Assembly (NCBI GenBank): GCA_947631305.1
Contig: CANRKV010000099.1
Coordinates: forward strand, 1 to 5,885
Source: an uncultured Jeotgalicoccus sp.
Lineage (GTDB): Bacteria > Bacillota > Bacilli > Staphylococcales > Salinicoccaceae
Direction of reading: 5' to 3'
DNA length: 5,885 nt
Below are positions 1 to 5,642 of this stretch, in pieces. Both the position numbers and the translations under genes were made by a program. Below the pieces are notes generated by a model that saw only the letters and a program-made list of their open reading frames with translations, searched no databases and was not told the DNA's origin. Position 1 is the stretch's first letter. Each line of letters begins with the position of its first letter.

Positions 1-180
1 CTCTGGGATTGGCATGACACAAGCTCATATGTATCCCAAACCTCTGGGATTGGCATGACACAAGCTCATATGTATCCAAAACCTCCTGGATTGGCATGAC
101 AGAAACTCATATGTACTCCAGACCTCTGGGATTGGCATGACAGAAACTCATATGTACCCCAGACCTCTAGAACTGGCATG
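1..180. repeat. 41-bp tandem repeat array with hairpin potential
   Basis: Units begin at 1, 42, 83, 124 and 165, an exact 41-bp period; the fifth unit decays after GGCATG at about 180. The array continues beyond the left edge, so its total length is unknown. Units 1 and 2 differ at one base and units 3 and 4 at three; the two pairs form subtypes (loop CACAAGC versus CAGAAAC). Each unit carries ATGA...TCAT around that 7-nt loop. Across unit junctions the flanks pair: ATCCCA/TGGGAT at 36-53, ATCCA/TGGAT at about 76-92, and CCAG/CTGG at about 117-130. There are no unique spacers and no open reading frame, and 41 is not a multiple of three. It lies just past the terminator of the neighbouring transporter gene. 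The function is not recognised; a dispersed palindromic intergenic element amplified in tandem is the likeliest reading. Confidence 0.93.
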
Positions 181-196
181 AGCTTTCTTTTCCATC

Positions 197-223
197 AAAA
201 AAAGCCGCAGAAATTCTGCGGCT
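197..223 (-). terminator. Rho-independent terminator of the AbgT-family gene
   Basis: A perfect 8-bp GC-rich stem (AGCCGCAG at 203-210, CTGCGGCT at 216-223) has a 5-nt loop; the pairing can zip further inward through AA/TT. Read on the minus strand it is followed by seven U residues (the A run at 197-203). It lies 11 bases beyond the stop codon of the transporter gene, the expected place for its transcript end. On the plus strand no T run follows, so it serves minus-strand transcription. Confidence 0.93.
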
Positions 224-233
224 GTAAAAAAAT

Positions 234-1772
234 TTAATATGAAAGATTTGTCCCTGGACCGACTGGAATACCGAGAAGCATCCAGATCACGAACATAATT
301 ATCCAGGCTATTAAGAATATTACCGAGTACGGCAGCATTAACGAAATAACTGTACCGATACCATTTTCTTTGCCGTAGCGCTGTGCGAATGCAACAACGA
401 GCGGGAAGAACGGCATAAGCGGCGAAATAATATTCGTCGATGAGTCACCGATTCTGTATGCAATCTGTGTAACTTCCGGCGCGATACCGAGCTGCATAAA
501 CATCGGTACGAAAATCGGTGCCATAATTGCCCACTTCGCCGAGTCCGCTGCGATTGCAAGGTTAATCAGCGTAGTAATAAATATAAATACAATGAGCACC
601 GGCATGCTGCCGATATTCATGTTCTCTAAGAGTCCTGCACCATTAACGGCGATAATCGTTCCAAGATTGGAATAATTAAATAGTGCCACGAACTGTGCTG
701 CAAAGAATATCAGCACGATAAATCCGGACATTGTTGCAAGAGAGCCGTCCATTAATTTTACGGCATCTTTATCGTTTTTAATTGTCTTATTCACTGCACC
801 GTAGACAAGACCCGGCACAAGGAAGATTAACATCATAATAAAGATAATACTTGAGATAAACGGTGAACCGACAATGCCGCCGTCTTCACCCCGTAAAGGC
901 GAGCCCGGGAAGGCGACGAGGCTTAATATTGCAAGTACTGTAACGACTGCAGAAATATTTGCCCAGTTTAACGCGCGTTTTTCCTGCTTGACTAAAGCCT
1001 TGTTCTCACTGACCTCTTCGTTATCAAAATCAAATTTCTTAAGACGCGGTTCAACAATCTTATCAGTAATTAAAGTACCTAGAATTACGACAAGGAAGGT
1101 CGACACGAACATAAAGAACCAGTTATCCGTTGCCTGCACGATGTAAGTCGCGTCGAGAATGCCCGCTGCTTCCGTCGTAATACCTGAAAGAAGCGGATCA
1201 TTCGTACCGATTAACAAGTTAGCAGAATATCCACCGGCAACACCGGCGAACGCTGCAGCAAGACCTGCAAGCGGATGACGGCGGAAGCCGAGGAAGATAA
1301 TCGCACCAAGCGGCACAAGCACAACATAGCCGACACTGGCAGCCACGTTCGACATAACACCCATAAAGACAACAATCGGTGTCACGAACTTACGCGGTGC
1401 TTTCGTAACCACATTGGTCATCAGCGCACTGATATAACCACTTTTTTCTGCAACTCCGACACCAATCATAGCGACTAATACCGGACCAAGTGCAACGAAT
1501 GTAGTGAAGTTTTCAACAACACTCGTAAACATGTACCTTATGCCGTCGCCTGTTAGCAGGCTGACAGCGTGAACCGTTAATTCTTCACGTTCGCCCGACT
1601 CAGGATTAATTCCGACATAGCTGACATTGACTCCGATTAAATATAAAACATGAGAAATAGTAATAACCAGCAATGTCAAAATTAAAAATATGGTGACCGG
1701 ATGCGGTAATTTATTACCGGTAATTTCAATCCAGTCGAGAAGTGAACGCTTCTCTTTTAAACTGTTATTCAT
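234..1772 (-). CDS. AbgT-family transporter (p-aminobenzoyl-glutamate transporter / antimetabolite efflux type)
   Basis: This is a 512-residue inner-membrane protein, the usual length for the AbgT family (AbgT, YdaH, MtrF). About ten or more hydrophobic segments are visible, roughly at residues 26-48, 91-110, 130-163, 170-190, 216-239, 270-288, 305-327, 348-365, 389-408, 415-430 and 478-501, with a charged loop at about 243-268. Family motifs are clear: SANLLIGTNDPLLSG (182-196), DKIVEPRL (237-244), DSAKWAIMAPIFVPM (410-424) and AYRIGDSSTNIISP (438-451). The residues D192, S411, W414, P432, R440, D443 and P451 match in identity and relative spacing the functional residues that I recall for gonococcal MtrF (D193, S417, W420, P438, R446, D449, P457). 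The family includes importers of p-aminobenzoyl-glutamate and proton-driven exporters of sulfonamides; sequence alone does not tell which this is. The start at 1772 is chosen because AGAGGAG lies 6 nt upstream. An in-frame ATG at 1805 has no ribosome binding site and overlaps the likely -10 box. It has its own promoter and terminator, so it appears monocistronic. Confidence 0.93.
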   Translation of the reverse strand: MNNSLKEKRSLLDWIEITGNKLPHPVTIFLILTLLVITISHVLYLIGVNVSYVGINPESGEREELTVHAVSLLTGDGIRYMFTSVVENFTTFVALGPVLVAMIGVGVAEKSGYISALMTNVVTKAPRKFVTPIVVFMGVMSNVAASVGYVVLVPLGAIIFLGFRRHPLAGLAAAFAGVAGGYSANLLIGTNDPLLSGITTEAAGILDATYIVQATDNWFFMFVSTFLVVILGTLITDKIVEPRLKKFDFDNEEVSENKALVKQEKRALNWANISAVVTVLAILSLVAFPGSPLRGEDGGIVGSPFISSIIFIMMLIFLVPGLVYGAVNKTIKNDKDAVKLMDGSLATMSGFIVLIFFAAQFVALFNYSNLGTIIAVNGAGLLENMNIGSMPVLIVFIFITTLINLAIAADSAKWAIMAPIFVPMFMQLGIAPEVTQIAYRIGDSSTNIISPLMPFFPLVVAFAQRYGKENGIGTVISLMLPYSVIFLIAWIIMFVIWMLLGIPVGPGTNLSY

Positions 1773-1778
1773 AGTAAT

Positions 1779-1785
1779 CTCCTCT
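1779..1785 (-). promoter_or_regulatory. Ribosome binding site deciding the AbgT start
   Basis: The minus strand reads AGAGGAG, then 6 nt, then the ATG at 1772. This is a near-consensus Shine-Dalgarno site. The upstream in-frame ATG at 1805 lacks one, so the 512-residue form is preferred over a 523-residue form. Confidence 0.85.
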
Positions 1786-1803
1786 AATATAATAATGCTG
1801 TTC

Positions 1804-1832
1804 ATTATACTACGCGTTATTACTTATTACTA
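1804..1832 (-). promoter_or_regulatory. Candidate sigma-A promoter of the AbgT-family gene
   Basis: A perfect -10 box, TATAAT, lies at 1804-1809 on the minus strand. The best-placed -35 (TAGTAA at 1827-1832, 17-bp spacing) matches TTGACA at only three of six positions, so the promoter is either weak or helped by an activator. Transcription would begin near 1797, giving a leader of about 25 nt that holds the ribosome binding site. An imperfect inverted repeat (1815-1863) overlaps the -35 region. Confidence 0.5.
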
Positions 1833-1900
1833 GCAGGTAAGTTTGGGTTAGTAAGTGAATACGTTTTCTCATCAACAGTATACGATAAATCTCTATAAAA

Positions 1901-1939
1901 TTTAAAAATACCCGGACAGAATTTAAATTCCATCCGGGT
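1901..1939 (-). terminator. Rho-independent terminator of the first binding-protein gene
   Basis: The outer stem pairs ACCCGGA (1910-1916) with TCCGGGT (1933-1939). After a CA/CA mismatch the hairpin continues through the palindrome GAATTTAAATTC. On the minus strand it is followed by a T-rich tract (the A run at 1904-1908). It starts 17 bases after the stop codon of the gene at 1957-3648. The same hairpin sequence recurs behind the neighbouring paralogue. Confidence 0.9.
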
Positions 1940-1956
1940 GTTGATAACTATTTTAT

Positions 1957-3648
1957 TTATTCTTCTGTGTTAAATGCAGCGTTCTCTAATAAGATATTAC
2001 CAATTGGATCCAAACCAATATTATTAACATTACTGTTATTTACACCAATCAAAAAGCTGGTGTGATTTAAATATGCTGACGCTGCATCATCAACCAATAT
2101 TTGCTGTGCATCGCTGTATGCCTGCTGACGTTTTGTTTCATCAGCTACGGTGCGTCCTTGATCAAGTAATGCATCAACGTCGTCATTTGAGTAGAATGAA
2201 CGGTTCCCCGGTGCACCAAAATTATTGGAATGAAATAGTGGATATAACCCGTTATCTGCGTCCGCAGTTACTGTCGTCCATCCTAAAATGAACATGTCAT
2301 GTTCACCATTCGCTGTCTGGTCTAAAAATGTGCCCCATTCAGATTGTTTTACTTCTACTGTAATTCCTATTTCACTTAGTGCATTTTGAATATAAACTGC
2401 TGTGTCTACAATGGCAGGGTCGTCATTGACCCATAATGTCGTAGAAAACCCTTCTGGCACACTGGATTCACTTAACAATTCCCCTGCTCTTTCAACATTA
2501 TAGTTTATACCTTCAAGCTCTGGGTTATATCCCCAGACATCCGGAGCTAACGGTCCTTCTGCCGGCAGTCCGTATCCGTCGTATACACCATTGATAATTT
2601 CTTCCCTGTCGACTGCATGTGCGATTGCCTGGCGGACCAGCGGATCATTAAACGGTTCTTTTTCTGTGTTAAAGCCCAAATAGTTCGTTCGTACAGATGC
2701 CGCTTCAATTAATTCTGTTTCCTCACCCGAATTAATCCGCTCAGCACTCGCTGTGTCGACTTCATCGGCAATGTCAATCCCGCCTGTCTCAAGCTCAGCG
2801 AGACGTGCCTGCGTTTCAGGAATAACTCTGAATACCACGTTATCAAATTCACGCTCTCCATTTTGGAAGTTATCAAATTTATTTAAAGACACCGATTCTC
2901 CGGGCAAGCGTTCTGCCAGCTCCAGATGATTCGTCCCGTCCGGTTCAGTTCCTGTAACTGTTCCTATATGCTCGCTGATTTCATCAGCAACAGCCTCGAA
3001 CTCATCACCGCCCGCTTCACGCAGTTCGTAGTATTCTTCTAAAGTAACATCGCTGCCGGCTTCATCAAGTGCAGCCTGGTAGTCTTTATCGATTAAATCT
3101 TTACTCATAATTCCGCCTGCGTTATGTGATAAATGCGCTGGCAGCGGAGTAAATGAATATTCAGTATGTATATTAACTTCGTAGTCTCCAACAATTTCTA
3201 CCTCTTCAATCATTTCATATAGAAATGCTGCCTGTGCTGCGACCGCCGGATCATTGACGCGATCAAGCGTGGCCTTCACATCTTCTGCAGTGAATTCCTG
3301 TCCGCTGTGGAATGTTGTTCCTTCACGCAGTTTAAAATTCCAAACTGTATCATCAGTCGCTTCCCATTCAGTAGCAAGTCCTTCTGTCAGATTGAGTTCT
3401 TCATCTTGTGAAACGAGCGTTTCATAAATATTTCTTCTAACCTGTGCACTTGCCGAGTCATTTGAGCCATGCGGATCAATTGATACTACGTCTTCTGACA
3501 TTCCAACGTTAATCGTCTTATCAGAAGACATATTTCCCTCACTTCCTTCTCCACCTGCTGCTTCATCCACATCGGCATCACTTGTACATGCCGCAAGGAC
3601 GAGCAATACTGTGAAAAAGATAAAAAATTTAAATCCTTTGTAAATCAT
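1957..3648 (-). CDS. Peptide/glutathione-type ABC transporter substrate-binding lipoprotein (family 5), copy 1
   Basis: This 563-residue lipoprotein of the SBP_bac_5 family captures peptides outside the cell for an ABC importer. The signal peptide has Lys4 and Lys7, a hydrophobic core and lipobox LAAC, with lipidated Cys21. An acidic Gly/Ser/Glu linker (22-43) leads into the binding domain. Its motifs resemble proteins annotated as glutathione (GsiB-like) binding proteins: GLATEWEA (90-97), the segment around 104-118 ending FHSGQEF, PLPAHLSHNAGGIMS (168-182), FRVIPETQARLAELETG (273-289), PLVRQAIAHAVDREEI (336-351) and EHDMFILGWTTVTADAD (449-465). Residues of about 189-245 are unusual: an acidic segment stands where the family normally has GTGPY. 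I count 109 Asp+Glu against 28 Lys+Arg. The start at 3648 is supported by GGAGGG 9 nt upstream. It has its own promoter and terminator. The substrate cannot be fixed from sequence, and no permease or ATPase gene is adjacent in view. Confidence 0.93.
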   Translation of the reverse strand: MIYKGFKFFIFFTVLLVLAACTSDADVDEAAGGEGSEGNMSSDKTINVGMSEDVVSIDPHGSNDSASAQVRRNIYETLVSQDEELNLTEGLATEWEATDDTVWNFKLREGTTFHSGQEFTAEDVKATLDRVNDPAVAAQAAFLYEMIEEVEIVGDYEVNIHTEYSFTPLPAHLSHNAGGIMSKDLIDKDYQAALDEAGSDVTLEEYYELREAGGDEFEAVADEISEHIGTVTGTEPDGTNHLELAERLPGESVSLNKFDNFQNGEREFDNVVFRVIPETQARLAELETGGIDIADEVDTASAERINSGEETELIEAASVRTNYLGFNTEKEPFNDPLVRQAIAHAVDREEIINGVYDGYGLPAEGPLAPDVWGYNPELEGINYNVERAGELLSESSVPEGFSTTLWVNDDPAIVDTAVYIQNALSEIGITVEVKQSEWGTFLDQTANGEHDMFILGWTTVTADADNGLYPLFHSNNFGAPGNRSFYSNDDVDALLDQGRTVADETKRQQAYSDAQQILVDDAASAYLNHTSFLIGVNNSNVNNIGLDPIGNILLENAAFNTEE

Positions 3649-3657
3649 TATGTATAA

Positions 3658-3709
3658 CCCTCCAAAAAAATAATATTTTAATTATACAGAAAATAAAGAA
3701 TATATTCAA
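3658..3709 (-). promoter_or_regulatory. Promoter and ribosome binding site of binding-protein copy 1
   Basis: On the minus strand, TTGAAT (3704-3709), a 17-bp spacer and TATAAT (3681-3686) form a good sigma-A promoter. The predicted transcript starts near 3674. GGAGGG (3658-3663) lies 9 nt before the ATG at 3648. The arrangement and much of the spacer sequence are shared with the promoter of copy 2 at 5517-5545. Confidence 0.8.
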
Positions 3710-3735
3710 TGATGTAATTCTTCAGCATTATTAAT

Positions 3736-3780
3736 GATGCAAAAACACCCGGACAGAATTTGAATTCCATCCGGGTGTTT
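3736..3780 (-). terminator. Rho-independent terminator of binding-protein copy 2
   Basis: A perfect 11-bp stem pairs AAACACCCGGA (3743-3753) with TCCGGGTGTTT (3770-3780), enclosing a GAATTTGAATTC core. On the minus strand it is followed by a run of five T residues (3741-3745, partly within the stem) and then GCATCAT. It begins 13 bases after the stop codon of copy 2 and sits upstream of the copy 1 promoter, so the two paralogues are separately transcribed units. Confidence 0.92.
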
Positions 3781-3793
3781 ATAACTATTTTAT

Positions 3794-5482
3794 TTATTCT
3801 TCTGTGCCAAACGAAGCATTTTCAAGTCTGATATTCCCTACAGGATCAAGACCGATATTGCTTACGCTGTCAGTGTTCACACCAAGCAGGAAGCTCGTGT
3901 GGTTAAGATATACTGCCGGTGAGTCGTCGATCAGAATCTGCTGTACTTCGCTGTACGCTTCCTGACGTCCCGCTTCATCCGGGTTCATGCGTCCTTCATC
4001 AAGCAATGTATCTACTTCTTCATTCTCGTAGAATGAACGGTTACCTGGTGCACCGAAGTTTTTAGAATGGAATAATGCATACAGTCCGTAGTCAGCGTCT
4101 GCTGTCACTGTCGTCCAGCCTAGGATAAACATATCGTGCTCTCCGTTAGCTGTCTGATCAAGGAATGCACCCCACTCAGATTGCTGAACTTCTACTGTAA
4201 TGCCAATTTCACTTAGTGCGTTTTGAATATAAACTGCCGAGTCAACAATCGCTGGATCGTCATTCACCCATAATGTTGTAGTAAAGCCGTCCGGCTGAGA
4301 TGATTCGCTTAACAGCTCCTCGGCACGTTCAACATCAACATCGATGCTCTCAAGGTTTTCATCGTAACCCCATACATCCGGAGCGAGCGGGCTTTGTGCA
4401 GTAATACCGTAGCCGTCATACACACCGCTGATAATTTCATCGCGGTCAATTGCATGTGCGATTGCCTGACGTACTAAAGGATCATCAAATGGTTCTTTCT
4501 CCATATTAAATCCTAAATAATTCATACGTACTGATTCACTTTCGATTAACTCAGTCGCATCACCATTTTGAATACGATCAGCACTCGCTGTATCGATTTC
4601 GTTGGCAATATCAATACCGCCAGTATCAAGTTCAGCTAAACGTGCCTGTGTTTCAGGAATAACTCTGAATACAACTTCATCAAATTCACGCTCTCCATTT
4701 TGGAAATCATCGAATTTGCTTAATGTTACCGAGTCACCTGGTGCACGGTCCGTCATTTGAAGGTGGTTCGTACCATCTGTTTCAGCACCGGTAACTCCAC
4801 CGATATGCTCGCTGATTTCATCAGCAACAGCCTGGAACTCATCGCCGCCTGCTTCACGCAGTTCATAGTATTCATCTAAAGTAACATCACTGCCTGCTTC
4901 ATCAAGTGCAGCCTGGTAGTCTTTATCGATTAAATCCTTACTCATAATTCCGCCTGCGTTATGTGATAAATGCGCAGGTAATGGAGCGAAGGCATATTCT
5001 GTATGTAAGTTCACTTCGTAATCTCCAACTACTTCAACTTCTTCGATCATCTCGTAAAGAAATGCAACCTGTGATGCAACAGCCGGATCATTAACACGGT
5101 CAATTGTCGCTTTCACATCTGCAGCAGTAAATTCCTGTCCGCTGTGGAATGTTGTTCCTTCACGTAATTTGAAATTCCATACTGTATCCTCAGTTGCTTC
5201 CCATTCAGTCGCAAGACCTGGAGTTAATTCCAGCGTTTCATCCTGGAAAATAAGTGATTCGTAAATATTACGTCTGATCTGTGCACTTGCCGAGTCATTC
5301 GAACCGTGCGGATCGACAGTTACCATGTCTTCAGACATTCCGATATTAATCGTGCCGCCTGCCGTTTCTTCTGTTCCGCCTTCCCCTTCTGCCGCTTCAT
5401 CTACATTTTCATCACTTGAACATGCAGCTAAAACTAAAGCAACAGTGAGTAAAAGAAAATACTTAAATCCTCTTTTTACCAT
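3794..5482 (-). CDS. Peptide/glutathione-type ABC transporter substrate-binding lipoprotein (family 5), copy 2
   Basis: This 562-residue paralogue of copy 1 is predicted to be a membrane-anchored, extracellular solute receptor for an ABC peptide or glutathione importer. The signal peptide begins MVKRGFKYF, with lipobox LAAC and lipidated Cys21, then an acidic linker. By my count it matches copy 1 at about 88% over the N-terminal domain I part and 77% over the rest, without gaps after the linker. It carries the same family motifs and the same unusual segment (about residues 188-244) in place of GTGPY. Differences cluster at about 240-260, 360-390 and near the C-terminus, which could tune substrate choice. 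The start at 5482 gives an exact lipoprotein signal and has GGGGG 9 nt upstream. A longer reading from 5641 would add 53 residues translated from the preceding terminator and promoter, and is rejected. It has its own promoter and terminator. Confidence 0.93.
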   Translation of the reverse strand: MVKRGFKYFLLLTVALVLAACSSDENVDEAAEGEGGTEETAGGTINIGMSEDMVTVDPHGSNDSASAQIRRNIYESLIFQDETLELTPGLATEWEATEDTVWNFKLREGTTFHSGQEFTAADVKATIDRVNDPAVASQVAFLYEMIEEVEVVGDYEVNLHTEYAFAPLPAHLSHNAGGIMSKDLIDKDYQAALDEAGSDVTLDEYYELREAGGDEFQAVADEISEHIGGVTGAETDGTNHLQMTDRAPGDSVTLSKFDDFQNGEREFDEVVFRVIPETQARLAELDTGGIDIANEIDTASADRIQNGDATELIESESVRMNYLGFNMEKEPFDDPLVRQAIAHAIDRDEIISGVYDGYGITAQSPLAPDVWGYDENLESIDVDVERAEELLSESSQPDGFTTTLWVNDDPAIVDSAVYIQNALSEIGITVEVQQSEWGAFLDQTANGEHDMFILGWTTVTADADYGLYALFHSKNFGAPGNRSFYENEEVDTLLDEGRMNPDEAGRQEAYSEVQQILIDDSPAVYLNHTSFLLGVNTDSVSNIGLDPVGNIRLENASFGTEE

Positions 5483-5491
5483 TTTTGTTAA

Positions 5492-5545
5492 CCCCCAAAA
5501 TATTTTGATAATTTGAATTATATAGAAAATAGTGAATTTATGCAA
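5492..5545 (-). promoter_or_regulatory. Promoter and atypical ribosome binding site of binding-protein copy 2
   Basis: On the minus strand, TTGCAT (5540-5545), a 17-bp spacer and TATAAT (5517-5522) make the promoter. Spacer and flanks resemble those of copy 1 (shared TATTTTCT just before the -10), which shows the promoter was duplicated with the gene. The ribosome binding site is a G-run, GGGGG (5492-5496), 9 nt before the ATG; it is weaker than the GGAGGG of copy 1. Confidence 0.75.
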
Positions 5546-5593
5546 TATAATAATTCGAATTCGTATAAAGATAAATATGGAATCGAAATTTTG

Positions 5594-5637
5594 CATAAAA
5601 ATACCTCTTAACTGCGAGATGCAGCGAAGAGGTATTT
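5594..5637 (-). terminator. Rho-independent terminator of the third binding-protein gene
   Basis: An 11-bp stem pairs AAATACCTCTT (5599-5609) with AAGAGGTATTT (5627-5637). It is followed inward by a 2x2 internal loop and a second stem, CTGC (5612-5615) with GCAG (5621-5624), capped by GAGAT. On the minus strand five T residues follow (5597-5601, partly in the stem). It starts 5 bases after the stop codon of the gene at the right edge. Its sequence is unrelated to the terminators of copies 1 and 2. Confidence 0.92.
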
Positions 5638-5642
5638 CCATA

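Larger units (their letters stand above)
1904..3720 (-). repeat. Duplicated unit A (promoter, binding-protein gene, terminator)
   Basis: This segment aligns with 3741-5557 at a nearly constant offset of 1837 bases. Similarity covers promoter, signal peptide, whole gene, stop codon and terminator. Identity is patchy: 60 bases ending the unit (1910-1969) differ from the partner (3747-3806) at two positions, and 2966-3138 differs from 4805... (offset 1837, i.e. 4803-4975) at eight of 173, while other coding stretches are far less alike. Confidence 0.85.
3741..5557 (-). repeat. Duplicated unit B (promoter, binding-protein gene, terminator)
   Basis: Partner of the unit at 1904-3720, directly adjacent and in the same orientation. 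The boundaries are approximate, since flanking similarity fades in AT-rich DNA. Carrying promoter and terminator with the gene makes each copy an independent transcription unit. Confidence 0.85.

Noticed and set aside
1..180. CRISPR array
   Set aside because: The 41-bp units are contiguous and repeat in full; there are no unique spacers and no cas genes in view.
874..1146. Plus-strand open frames within the transporter gene (also 1275-1478 and a minus-strand frame at 338-559)
   Set aside because: They lie inside a clearly recognised gene, have no family resemblance or good start signals, and have the composition of shadow frames.
1773..1805. An 11-residue N-terminal extension of the AbgT-family protein
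   Set aside because: There is no ribosome binding site before 1805, the codon overlaps a TATAAT box, and a strong AGAGGAG precedes the ATG at 1772.
1806..1900. Riboswitch or leader RNA upstream of the transporter gene
   Set aside because: The likely transcription start near 1797 leaves a leader of only about 25 nt, and no known riboswitch core is visible in the AT-rich spacer.
2073..2291. Plus-strand open frames antisense to the binding-protein genes (also 5325-5516)
   Set aside because: They are antisense shadows of conserved coding sequence, without ribosome binding sites or recognisable protein features.
1904..5557. Composite transposon or insertion sequence explaining the duplication
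   Set aside because: No transposase, terminal inverted repeats or target-site duplications are seen; ordinary tandem duplication of one gene unit is sufficient.
5483..5641. A 53-residue N-terminal extension of binding-protein copy 2 starting at 5641
   Set aside because: It would be translated from the previous gene's terminator and from the promoter region, is rich in Ile/Phe from AT-rich DNA, and hides a perfect lipoprotein signal starting at 5482.
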